DNA of 64,000 nucleotides. It comes from Cupriavidus consociatus (GTDB taxonomy: Bacteria; Pseudomonadota; Gammaproteobacteria; Burkholderiales; Burkholderiaceae). A program made the position numbers and the translations under genes. The DNA lies in NCBI RefSeq assembly GCF_017814975.1, contig NZ_JAGIQA010000023.1:62001-126000 (forward strand), given 5' to 3'. The notes beneath the pieces are model-generated. The model was not told the origin of the DNA and ran no database searches. It saw only the letters and a program-made list of their open reading frames with translations. Below, piece by piece: positions 27,119 to 35,355 of this stretch. Each line of letters begins with the position of its first letter. The first letter of the stretch is position 1.

Positions 27119-28132
27119 ATGGCTACAAAACTGAAAAGCCTCAAGGCCGGCATGCTTGCCGGCATGGTGGCGGAGAAGCACCGCAATGACACGCTGGACC
27201 GGTTTGCGCGGGCCGAAGCAGCGATTTCGCAACATCCGAACGGACTGCTGCAGGGCAGGGCCAATGATGCCGCTGCAGTTTTCAGCGCTGAAAGTGCTGG
27301 CGACATGACGTCCGGCCGGCAGTTGGTGCGGATCCCACTGGCGCAGCTTCACGACAATCCACTGAATGCCCGGCGAATCTATGATCCCGCGGTCGTGCAG
27401 GAGCGCGCGGCGTCGATCGCCACGCATGGGCAGAAAACCCCCGGCCTCGCTGCACCCGACCCGTTGCGCCCCGGCCACTACATCCTGATCGACGGTCACT
27501 ACCGTAAACGAGCGCTGGCGTCAGCCGGGAAGCTCGAAATGGAGTGCTTTGTCGAGGACGACCTGAGCGATCTGGACTTTTACCGGCTGTCGTTCATGCT
27601 CAACGAGCAGCGTTCGGACCAGTCGGCGCTGGACAATGCAATGGCCTGGCGCCAGCTGCTCGACGAAGGCAAGGTCCAGAAGGAAGAAGAAATCTGCGAA
27701 CTGACCGGTATGTCCGCCGGAACGGTCAACAAGACGCTGGCGCTGTTGCGCCTGCCAGACTCCGTCCTTGGCGTGATGCGCGAGCGGCCGAGCGCGATCG
27801 GCATCGCCGCGGGCTATGAACTGACTTTGTACTGCAAGCTGGCGGGGGAGGAACGGACCCGCGAGCTGGCGGCACGGATCATCAACGATGGCCTGTCGAG
27901 CCGCGAAGTCGAGGCGATCCGCAAGCAGGCGCAGGAAGGCAAAGCGCGCAAGGTCAAGGAAATCAGCCGGCAATACAAGATCCGGACCGACAGCGGCCAG
28001 CTGCTCGGAACCATCAAGGAGTGGGATTCGGGCCGCGTCGTCCTCGATGTCCAGCTGGGCGACCGCAGCGCGCGCGAGGACCTGGTCGAACTGCTCAAGG
28101 CTCGCTTCGGGCTGGACAAGACCTTGCTCTGA
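27119..28132 (+). CDS. parB: ParB-family centromere-binding protein
   Basis: 337 aa. ParB N-terminal domain from about residue 67 (LVRIPLAQLHDNPLNARR) with the nucleotide-binding motif seen as LIDGHYRKRAL, a variant of the usual GERRxRA. The HTH lies near 195-215 (EICELTGMSAGTVNKTLALL). Cytosolic. Three bases after parA. The 5' part of the gene contains the palindrome that I propose as parS, at codons 54-59. Confidence 0.95.
   Translation: MATKLKSLKAGMLAGMVAEKHRNDTLDRFARAEAAISQHPNGLLQGRANDAAAVFSAESAGDMTSGRQLVRIPLAQLHDNPLNARRIYDPAVVQERAASIATHGQKTPGLAAPDPLRPGHYILIDGHYRKRALASAGKLEMECFVEDDLSDLDFYRLSFMLNEQRSDQSALDNAMAWRQLLDEGKVQKEEEICELTGMSAGTVNKTLALLRLPDSVLGVMRERPSAIGIAAGYELTLYCKLAGEERTRELAARIINDGLSSREVEAIRKQAQEGKARKVKEISRQYKIRTDSGQLLGTIKEWDSGRVVLDVQLGDRSAREDLVELLKARFGLDKTLL
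27280..27293. promoter_or_regulatory. Candidate parS site inside parB
   Basis: TTTCAGCGCTGAAA, identical to the 14-bp core of the palindrome upstream of parA, 836 bases after its end. A perfect 14-bp palindrome repeated twice in one operon is not expected by chance. Confidence 0.65.
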
Positions 28133-28230
28133 ATGAGGCAGATGCCGGGAAAGGCGGGCTACGACCACCGCACTCCCTGGGCATCAGAGCGTCCCCGGAT
28201 GTGGCAGGAGCGTTCGGCAAGATCCCGCTA

Positions 28231-28247
28231 GCGTACCCAGTTCTTCG
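28231..28247 (-). repeat. Degenerate iteron after parB
   Basis: GCGTACCCAGTTCTTCG, inverted, three mismatches to the iteron (at positions 3, 8 and 9). It lies between parB and the recombinase-like gene. Confidence 0.5.
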
Positions 28248-28287
28248 CTGGCGACCTTGCCACCCATCCGTTCTGCACCGCCTGTCC

Positions 28288-29991
28288 TCAGGGCGACTCT
28301 CCCTCCGTACCAACTTCTTCGATCGACACCAAAGCAGTCCGACAACGCCGCACCTCGCGAACGAGGTCGCGCGGCGACCAGGCCGGGAAGGCGGGATCCA
28401 GCTCCCGATAACGGGTAATTGCCGCCGACAGCAGGGCATGCAGCCCGCGCACCGAGTAGGGCGGGTAGTGCATGCTGGCAAGCTTGCGCTGCGCCCGCCG
28501 GGTGGGCGGCGCAGCGGGCGGGCCGAGCAAGGGCACATCCGCCGCAGCGGGCACGACCAGGTCCAACCCCCGGTCTTGCCAATGGCGGCGTAGCGCGGCC
28601 AGCGCCGTCTCGCTGAGCGCAAGCCGGTGGTCGACCGGTGCTTCGTCCGCATTCGTTTCCGGCACCCGGTCGAGGAGCCGCAGGTCATTCCAGCGCAGCG
28701 CCACCAGCCCGGCAAAGCGCGGCCGGCATTCACGCAGCAGCGCGACCGCCGCGGCCGCGGCCCGGTAGCGGCTGCCGTCCGGCCGGGCGCATTCGTTTTC
28801 CAGCCATGCAGTGAAGCGCGCCAGCGCTATGTCGCCGACAAAGCCCTCCCCGGCAGCAGTGCGGGAGTCCAGTCCAGAGGCCTCATCCCCTGCCGCGGGC
28901 ACCACGCCCATAGCGACCGCTCCACGCCTGTCCGATCCGCCCGTTGGCAGCCACCGAGCGGTGGAGTCGTACCCATTGCGCCCCATCCAGGCCCACAAGG
29001 CGGCCAGGACACGCATGCTATGGCGCCGGCTGGCTTCGCCCAGCGGGCCGGTAAATGGCCGCCAGGCCCCGACCTGCCGGGGAGCCCGCGGTCCGCACCA
29101 GCGCGCCGCCGGCTGCGGGTCTGCAAGGAAGGCCAGGTATGCCTCGCGGTCCTGCTGGTCCAGCGCTGCGAGACCCTTGCGGCGCTCGATCGCCGACCAC
29201 AACAGCAACCGTTCGGCCTCCTTGCGGTACGCCGCAAATGTGGCGCCGGCAGGGGGCGCGCTGGCATGCAGCCACTTGCGCACCACGTCTAGCCCGCGGG
29301 CAAAGGGGCAGGGGGGCGCTGCCCCGGCGTCACCGGCGAGAAGTTCCAGCGGCAGGAGGTGCGGCATGTCCGGTGCCAGCGCGCCTCGCGCCAGCGGCGT
29401 GCGGTTGCCTACATGCGCGGCCAGCATGGGCTGCCCGCGGGGGTTGCGGACCAGTTCGCGATGCTCCGCCAGCCAGCGGTTGATGGCCAGGCCGGCAAGG
29501 GCGCCGATACGCGGCACGCGCCGCCACCATCCTGTGCCGCGGACGTTGATCAATGCAATAAGTGCGCTAATAGTAATAATTTCCGCGCTGCGCAGGCGGC
29601 GTGCCAGGGATGGCCCAAACCATAGTTCCACGCCATGCTCCGCCCGCGGCGCCGCGGTACCGAGCCGTTCCAGTTCCGCCAACGCGTCCACCCGACGATC
29701 CATGCCGCGGTTGGAGCGGCCCGGACCGGCCACCAGCAGTTCGGCCAGATCGGCGCGGCCATGGAGATGGGCGAGCTGGACCATGCGGTCGCGCAGCTCC
29801 AGCAGCGTGCGCAGCGCCGATTCAACGGCATCGTCGTCGCCGTCGTCGGCAAGATAGCGACCGACGACCATCGCTGCCGGCATGCCCTGGACATAGGCGC
29901 GCACCGCCGCGAATTCACTGCGAGTCAGGCTGACGGAGTGCGATCCGGAAAACATGGCCAGCGGCGCGGGATGGTCGGTGGGGGAGGGCAC
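28288..29991 (-). CDS. Tyrosine-recombinase-like protein, probably lacking the catalytic tyrosine
   Basis: 567 aa. The middle has a SAM-like core-binding region (TFAAYRKEAERLLLWSAIERRKGLAALDQQDREAYLAF) and the C-terminal half a catalytic-like domain: box I is seen as LLRECRPRFAGLVALRWNDLRLL with the first Arg. The box II region SPRDLVREVRRCR has Arg where His is usual, and the protein ends about 16 residues later, before any active-site Tyr. The other two frames downstream give no continuation. It may be a resolvase relative that has lost or changed its activity. It converges on parB. Confidence 0.7.
   Translation of the reverse strand: MPSPTDHPAPLAMFSGSHSVSLTRSEFAAVRAYVQGMPAAMVVGRYLADDGDDDAVESALRTLLELRDRMVQLAHLHGRADLAELLVAGPGRSNRGMDRRVDALAELERLGTAAPRAEHGVELWFGPSLARRLRSAEIITISALIALINVRGTGWWRRVPRIGALAGLAINRWLAEHRELVRNPRGQPMLAAHVGNRTPLARGALAPDMPHLLPLELLAGDAGAAPPCPFARGLDVVRKWLHASAPPAGATFAAYRKEAERLLLWSAIERRKGLAALDQQDREAYLAFLADPQPAARWCGPRAPRQVGAWRPFTGPLGEASRRHSMRVLAALWAWMGRNGYDSTARWLPTGGSDRRGAVAMGVVPAAGDEASGLDSRTAAGEGFVGDIALARFTAWLENECARPDGSRYRAAAAAVALLRECRPRFAGLVALRWNDLRLLDRVPETNADEAPVDHRLALSETALAALRRHWQDRGLDLVVPAAADVPLLGPPAAPPTRRAQRKLASMHYPPYSVRGLHALLSAAITRYRELDPAFPAWSPRDLVREVRRCRTALVSIEEVGTEGESP
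28305..28321 (-). repeat. Degenerate iteron within the 3' end of the recombinase-like gene
   Basis: CCGTACCAACTTCTTCG, inverted, two mismatches to the iteron consensus (positions 3 and 8). It lies inside the last 15 codons of the gene and shares the CGAAGAA form with the copy at 28231. Confidence 0.5.
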
Positions 29992-30560
29992 ATAGGCTAC
30001 CGTAACTCCTTGATTTATAAAGCACTTGAACTCAGCCCAGATCTATCCGGCCGGAAATGCACAGCAAAGAGCAATGCCGATAATTTTATGCGAGGTATGC
30101 GGCATTCCGCCAGTCCCGGAGCCCCCCGAACGCTGATTTCCCGATCTAAGCTCCTTGGCAGGGTCGCAGCGCGTCGCCCGTGAAAGAGGTCCGGAGCTAA
30201 GGGAACCCTCTTCGGGAATACCCGCTGCAATGCAACAGAGGCTTGCTTTCGACGCCCCTGTTTCATAAGCTGAAGATCAGAATTAGATTCTGTTAAATTT
30301 GATCGGAAAGTTACTAAAGCGTCAGTCATGAACTGCGCGGTCCGGCGTCAGCCGGCCAAACACGGTTCGAACGGCGCAAACGGGGCGATTCGGCACTCCA
30401 AGGGAAGGGACAGGCACGGCAACCGACGGGACGCCGTACCAGGCCAGGAACAAGCCGGATCGTATGGATTGACGAGCCGCAGCATAGCGGAAGCCGGTCC
30501 AACAGCAAGAACGGGTTTGTCGCAGGGCCTGGGCTTGCCGCAATAAGAAGGAGAGCGGCC
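29992..30560. other. Gap without gene between recombinase-like gene and LuxR gene
   Basis: No convincing gene. The bases 30005-30090 and 30265-30320 are AT-rich and probably hold the promoter of the minus-strand recombinase-like gene and of the LuxR gene. I see no repeat. Confidence 0.45.
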
Positions 30561-31382
30561 ATGGCCAGCATCCTCTTGATCGAACACCATCCACTGCTGC
30601 GCCTGGGTCTTCGCCACCTCCTGGCCCAAGCGCATCTCCCGGGCGACCTGATCGATATCGATCCGGCCGCGCCGATCGACCCCGAGCTCTGGCTGACCGA
30701 CGCCGACTTGCTGGTCTACGGGCTACCGTCCGACGCCACGGCAGGCTGGGCGCAGCTCGACGACCTGTGCGAGCGCCTGCGGCCCCGACGCGTGCTGCTG
30801 CTGACCGAGCGGCCCGCCGCGGCACTGTCGCGGCCGGCGCTGCCTGAGTCCGTACGTGGCTGCCTGCACAAGGCCGCCAGCGCCGAAGCGCTCGACGCCG
30901 CGGTGCGGCTCGTGCTGGCTGGTGGGGAGTGCTTCCCGTCGGTGCTGCTGTCCGAGCCGGCCGGCGGACGCGGCGATGACGCCGGCACGCTGGCCATGCC
31001 CGCACCGTCCGCGCCATCCATGCCGTCCGCTCACGCTGCCGCACCGGTGGTGGTGCCGCTGCATGCGTTGCGCGGCGAAACACCGGCCACGCCGCCTGCG
31101 CATACGAACGAAACGCCGTCGAGCGGCGCGCATCTGCTCAATATCACCGAACGGCAATACGAGGTGCTGGCCCTGCTCGCGCGCGGCTATCCGATCAAGA
31201 CCGTCAGCCGCATGCTCAATATCTCCGTCGCTACGGCCAAGACGCATGCCTGCACGCTGTACCAGCGCCTCCATGTCCGCAACAAGGGCGAAGCCGTCTA
31301 CGTGGCGCTGCAGCGTGGCGCCACGCTGGACTGGGCCGGCCCGCCGGCGGTGCGGCCGCTCGGCGCGTGCCAGGCCGCCTGA
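30561..31382 (+). CDS. LuxR/NarL-type regulator with degenerate receiver
   Basis: 273 aa, start ATG 30561 after AAGGAGAG. The N-terminal 120 residues have the receiver fold (ASILLIEHHPLLRLGLRHLLA), but the strand that should carry the phospho-acceptor reads DLLVYGLPSD, with no Asp at the expected place. A proline- and alanine-rich linker of about 60 residues follows, then a LuxR HTH (NITERQYEVLALLARGYPIKTVSRMLNISVATAKTHA). It probably works without phosphorylation. It is next to a receiver-only protein of the same style. Confidence 0.88.
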   Translation: MASILLIEHHPLLRLGLRHLLAQAHLPGDLIDIDPAAPIDPELWLTDADLLVYGLPSDATAGWAQLDDLCERLRPRRVLLLTERPAAALSRPALPESVRGCLHKAASAEALDAAVRLVLAGGECFPSVLLSEPAGGRGDDAGTLAMPAPSAPSMPSAHAAAPVVVPLHALRGETPATPPAHTNETPSSGAHLLNITERQYEVLALLARGYPIKTVSRMLNISVATAKTHACTLYQRLHVRNKGEAVYVALQRGATLDWAGPPAVRPLGACQAA

Positions 31383-31702
31383 AGTCCCTGCATGACCGTT
31401 CCGGGGCGCATCGATTGCAGCCATGCCGGCGCCGGTCGGATCCGGTGCCGCGGTCATCCCCGCAGGTCATCCTTTTGACGTGGCGGCCTCCACCAAAAGC
31501 ATGAGGCGGTGCCCGCGAGCGCTTGCTACGTTGACAGGGAGGCGTTCGCCGCCGCCTGCCGCACGCCATGCGTCAGGCGCCCATCGGCAGGGCGCGCTCG
31601 CCGCGAGGCCCGCCAGGTTCGCCACGGCGTGCCATCCGGTCAATTGACCTTCTGACCTGGGCCCATCGTGCCGCACCGGCCGTGGGCTCCATTGCCGATT
31701 CG
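31383..31702. other. Gap without gene
   Basis: No gene, repeat or clear promoter could be supported between the LuxR gene and the receiver-like gene. Both flanking genes read in the same direction. Confidence 0.4.
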
Positions 31703-32167
31703 ATGCCGACCTACCTGATTGCCAGCAACGAAATGATGTGCCGCACCCTGGTGCGGCGCCTGGAAGCGCTGGGCCTGCCGCGCCCGATCCGGTGGCGCGC
31801 GCCGCAATGGCTGCAGGAGAGTGCTGCCGGCCGGCAGCGTCATGCCGATGCGGACGAGCCCGGCAGCGATCGCGCCGACGTCGCGCTGATCGATTGCAGC
31901 GGGATGGACGGCGACCCGCGCAAGCTGCTCGAACAGATGCAGGCCCGGCTCGCGCCGCGCCGCTGGCTGGTGTTGTCAGACCGGCTGGACCCAGCGCTGA
32001 TCGTCCATGCAGCGTTGCTGGGCGCGAGCGGTTGCCTCGCGGTGCCGGCGCCTGCCGAGCTCGTCTGCGCCGCGACCGCGCTGGTATGGGCCGGCGGCCA
32101 GTGCTTCCCGCGCATGGCGCTTTCACTGATGCAGCCCACGCCCCACGACAGTGTCGGCGCCGCCTGA
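31703..32167 (+). CDS. Receiver-like protein without output domain
   Basis: 154 aa from ATG 31703, without a recognisable ribosome site; an alternative GTG lies 21 bases upstream. The layout matches a receiver fold: an early strand TYLIASNEMMCRTLVRRLEALG, ADVALIDCSGMDGDP where the acceptor strand would be (the Asp of LIDCSG may be the acceptor), and WLVLSDR, LLGASGCLAVPAP later. There is no HTH. The C-terminal WAGGQCFPRMALSLM resembles the LAGGECFPSVLL of the LuxR-like neighbour, so the two may be diverged copies, one without DNA-binding domain. Confidence 0.6.
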   Translation: MPTYLIASNEMMCRTLVRRLEALGLPRPIRWRAPQWLQESAAGRQRHADADEPGSDRADVALIDCSGMDGDPRKLLEQMQARLAPRRWLVLSDRLDPALIVHAALLGASGCLAVPAPAELVCAATALVWAGGQCFPRMALSLMQPTPHDSVGAA

Positions 32168-32324
32168 ATCTGCCTGTCCCTCTCGCGCTTCCGTCCTTCG
32201 GCCACCACAGGATTACAGCCTGCGGATGAGGGCGCACTGTGCGCGCAAGCACTATGCTTGAGATGCCCGGCGTGCGAGCAGCCCCGTTCCAAGAGGCAGC
32301 CGCACCGGGATGCTAGGGGGTCGT

Positions 32325-32603
32325 ATGGAAGGCGGGATGGATTACCTGGTCGTGCATGGCTTCGCCTTGCGCGAGGGCCGGGGCAAGTGGGCTTGCTGCT
32401 TCGAGATCCGGTTGGCTGGTGCGGGCGAGCAGCCGCTGCTGTACCGCGGAGAACTGCATGGTCGCCGCTTCGATTGCGAGCATGCCGCAGCGCAGGCCGC
32501 GCGTGAAGCAGGACAGCGTGAAGCGGTGTTGCGGGTGGAAAGCCTGCGCGCACTGATCCTGGCGCAGCATCGCCTGCGCCTGCCGGCAGCCACGCTCCCC
32601 TAA
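32325..32603 (+). CDS. Small hypothetical protein
   Basis: 92 aa from ATG 32325, with AGGGGG just upstream; ATG 32310 and 32337 are also possible. The protein starts with a beta-rich part (DYLVVHGFALREGRGKWACCFEIRL, LLYRGELHGRRFDCEHAA) and ends in a helix (EAVLRVESLRALILAQHRLRLP). No known motif. It could be a soluble cytosolic protein of a Burkholderiaceae-specific family; no function is suggested. Confidence 0.5.
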   Translation: MEGGMDYLVVHGFALREGRGKWACCFEIRLAGAGEQPLLYRGELHGRRFDCEHAAAQAAREAGQREAVLRVESLRALILAQHRLRLPAATLP

Positions 32604-33298
32604 GCCAGGGCGCCGCGGCGACTTGCCGCTCTGTTCCGCATGCCTCGCCAGCGGCAACGCCAGGGCGAGGCGCGATGACTGCTGCCCTAGTGCCGCAGCA
32701 GTGCTGACTGCTACCAGTCCCCCTCGCCGACCTTTGCCCACGCAGCCACGCGCGCGCATGCCTGCTGGTCTGGCCCGCGCTGGCGAACGCCGTCGCGCGC
32801 GCCCTGCCACGCCACAAAAAAAGAAGCCCGCCGACCGGGGGACCATGCGGGCTTTGAAGACGTGCGGGCAATACTGCCCGTCCGCACGTCCTCTTGACGA
32901 TATCCAATCGGCACGCACGCCTGTATCCACCAGAAGCACCATGCGCGTCACGCATGCGGCTGAACGCCACTCAACCGGCTCAACCGGGACTCAACCTCTG
33001 CGGCGATCACCACAGACGCGCTTCTCGCAGGCATGCGCGGCCTTGCACCGCGCAACAATGGCCGGACCCTGTGACCCGTGCAAGGTTTGTGCGCCGTCCA
33101 ACAGACTGTTCTGAACCGTGCGCGCCAAGATCGCCATCACGACCGATGGCGCAAGCATTTGGCTCGGTGCAGGGAGAAGGCGGGCATGACGACGGACAGT
33201 CGATGCACGGCAGCCGGAACGCGAGCGCGAGGGCCCGCATCCGGAACGGGCCGTGCACACCCGCAAATGGATCGGCATGGCAGGCGCGGAGGTCTCTA
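32604..33298. other. 695-base gap with hairpins but no gene
   Basis: No convincing coding region on either strand; the open frames here are Arg-rich and lack ribosome sites. The only clear structure is the pair of hairpins at 32825-32890, described as a possible minus-strand RNA. Confidence 0.45.
32812..32890 (-). ncRNA. Possible small RNA ending in a terminator on the minus strand
   Basis: Read on the minus strand, a stem with 9-bp arms (GACGTGCGG/CCGCACGTC, 32859-32867 and 32882-32890) is followed by a second hairpin (AGCCCGC/GCGGGCT arms, 32825-32831 and 32847-32853) and then CTTCTTTTTTTG. No minus-strand gene ends here, so the terminator-like element is orphan. A promoter could not be identified; the 5' end is a guess. 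Confidence 0.3.
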
Positions 33299-34282
33299 GT
33301 GTACGGCGACACCAAGATGCGTGGACGTGGCGGGCCCGGGTTGCGTGGCGGCAACCCGGTGTGGTCGCACGTCAACTGCCATATCGACTTGTGGATCGAG
33401 TTGCTGCACGGACTAGAACTGCCACCGGTCGCCGCGCTGCCGTGCGCAGTGCGCCAGGATTTCGAGGCCGACCATTTCACGCAGTGCCGCTTTCCGGTGG
33501 CGGACCTGGAGCGGCTCTACGGGCTGACCGCCCATGTGCTGACACTGTACGACTCGCTCGAGTCCCACGTGGCGGCGCAGACCGCGCGGGGCCATCTCGT
33601 TGTGATCGAGCTCGACAGCAGCCAGCTGCCGCCACCGCCCGGCGCGGGCTACCAGCGCCACCGCACGCCGACCTGCATCGCCGTCGACGTGCTGATCCCC
33701 GAGGCGGGCGCCGTCGGCTATTACCACACCGACGGCTACCACACCGCCAGCGGCGAGGACTACGCGGCGATCTTCCGGCTGGCGCCGGGCACGCGCAATG
33801 CCGAGTCGTTGCCCTTCGTGCATGCCGAAGTGGTGCGCCGCGATGGCCGGCTGCGCGGGCGCGAGTCGCTGCTCGACGCTTCGCTGGCGCTGCTGCGCAC
33901 GCATCTCGGCAACCGCCCGCAGCAGAATCCCGTGACACAGTTCCGCGCCGTGTTTCCCGCGCACCTGGAGCGGCTGATGGCGCGCGGCGAGCCGGGCTTC
34001 CACCACTATGCGTCGGGCGTGCTGCGCCAGCTCGGCGCCAATTTCGAGCTGCTCGCGCGCTACCTGCGCTGGCTGGTGATGCAGGGACAGGACGTTCCCG
34101 AGAAAGCGGCCGAAGCTTGCTACACGATGGCGTCGGAAGCGATGGTGATGCAGTTCCGGCTGATGCGCGCCGTGATCAGCCGCAAGCCGGATCGCTGCGA
34201 AGACTGCCTGGACCAGCTCGAGGCCTCTTACCAGGCCAGCGTGCCGGCGCTGGCCCGGCATTTCGGCGAGTATGCGCCATGA
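33299..34282 (+). CDS. DUF1839-family protein
   Basis: 327 aa from GTG 33299, set by GGAGGT five bases upstream; the longer frame is not needed. It follows the DUF1839 pattern: SHVNCHIDLWIELLHGLEL, DFEADHFTQCRFP, LERLYGL, HLVVIELDSSQLP, YQRHRTPTCIAVDVL, VGYYHTDGYHTASGEDYAAIF. The His, Asp and Tyr in these segments look conserved. In other proteobacteria this family travels with carrier-protein and amino-acid ligase genes. The biochemical role is unknown. Its stop overlaps the next start (ATGA). Confidence 0.85.
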   Translation: MYGDTKMRGRGGPGLRGGNPVWSHVNCHIDLWIELLHGLELPPVAALPCAVRQDFEADHFTQCRFPVADLERLYGLTAHVLTLYDSLESHVAAQTARGHLVVIELDSSQLPPPPGAGYQRHRTPTCIAVDVLIPEAGAVGYYHTDGYHTASGEDYAAIFRLAPGTRNAESLPFVHAEVVRRDGRLRGRESLLDASLALLRTHLGNRPQQNPVTQFRAVFPAHLERLMARGEPGFHHYASGVLRQLGANFELLARYLRWLVMQGQDVPEKAAEACYTMASEAMVMQFRLMRAVISRKPDRCEDCLDQLEASYQASVPALARHFGEYAP

Positions 34283-35058
34283 CCGCCGATGCCGCGGCCA
34301 CGGGCCGGCCAGCCGCTGTCCTCGTCCCGGCCGTCGGCGTCACACCCGTCGCGGTCTTCACCGACGCTGCGTCGCACGCGCCTTGCGGCCCCTGGCGATG
34401 GCTGCAGACGCTGCCCGGCGCGGCACCGTCGCCCGCGGTGCTTGACGACGACGCGTGCTGGCTGCCGGCGCCGGTGCCAGGTTCGGTTGCGATGGCCATG
34501 CACGCCGCGGGCCGCTTGCGCGAAGGCGTACCGGTGCCGCTGCACTGCCACGATTACTGGTACCGGCTGCGCTTTGCCGGACATGGGCCGCGGCTGTTGC
34601 GCCTGCGCGGCCTGGTGCGCGGCACCGAGGCGTGGTTCAACGGGCGCCGGGTGATTGCCGTGGATGACGCGAGCGGCCGTGGCACCGAACGGTACGAACT
34701 GCACGGGATGCACGCGCTGCCTCCGTTGCACGAAGCAGCGATCGAACTGTCGGGCATGAACACGATCCACCTGTGCTTCCGCGCGCCGCGCGTGCTGCAT
34801 CCCGCCGCGGCGGATGTGCGTCGCTGGCACTGCACCGTGGTGGCCGCCGCCGGCCACCTGGCCGGCTTTCTTCCACGCGCCTTGCCGCTGGATGAGGTCG
34901 GGCCATGCCAGCCCGTCGAATTGCTGGCGCCCCCTGTGTCCCTAATGCCCCTTCCGGCGCCACTTGCCTGCGCCGCCCGCCCGGCGCTTCCACCCATCTC
35001 CGACTTTTGCAGGAGGGCCCGGCGCCTGCCTGCGCCGCTGCCGCGCGCTGCACGCTGA
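34279..35058 (+). CDS. GH2 galactose-binding-like domain protein
   Basis: 259 aa from ATG 34279, overlapping the DUF1839 stop by four bases. The middle part (VPGSVAMAMHAAGRLREG, DYWYRLRF, LLRLRGLVRGTEAWFNGRRVIAVD) matches the N-terminal jelly-roll sugar-binding domain of beta-mannosidase type GH2 enzymes, but there is no catalytic barrel. It may bind sugar or be a scaffold. The last 40 residues are proline-rich. Translational coupling points to joint action with the DUF1839 protein. Confidence 0.7.
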   Translation: MTADAAATGRPAAVLVPAVGVTPVAVFTDAASHAPCGPWRWLQTLPGAAPSPAVLDDDACWLPAPVPGSVAMAMHAAGRLREGVPVPLHCHDYWYRLRFAGHGPRLLRLRGLVRGTEAWFNGRRVIAVDDASGRGTERYELHGMHALPPLHEAAIELSGMNTIHLCFRAPRVLHPAAADVRRWHCTVVAAAGHLAGFLPRALPLDEVGPCQPVELLAPPVSLMPLPAPLACAARPALPPISDFCRRARRLPAPLPRAAR

Positions 35059-35279
35059 AGGCGCGCCACGGCCGGGCGTCCCGCTCGGCTTTCCGGCCAA
35101 CCTCCCGATGGATGAGCGCTTCCCAACCATTCGCCTACTGTCGCAGCGTCTCGCCATGACGCTAAATAGAGTCACTGGCTTGCAGTCAGCGCCGCAGCAG
35201 GGTCAACGGCGCAGCCAGGCAGTCGGAAACCAGTCATGCCGGCCATGCCGGCGCTGAACGGGGACCGGCAAGGCTGAAG

Positions 35280-35335
35280 CCCGTTTTCCCGAGTGGCGTT
35301 CGCCGAGCCGGCTGAACGTTGTTCCCGAAAACGGG
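35280..35335. promoter_or_regulatory. Spaced inverted repeat upstream of the Crp/Fnr gene
   Basis: Arms CCCGTTTTC (35280-35288) and GAAAACGGG (35327-35335) are perfect and separated by 38 bases, ending 20 bases before the Crp/Fnr start. It could be a binding site for that regulator. This is inference. Confidence 0.4.
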
Positions 35336-35355
35336 TTTGGACAGGGGTACGAAAA

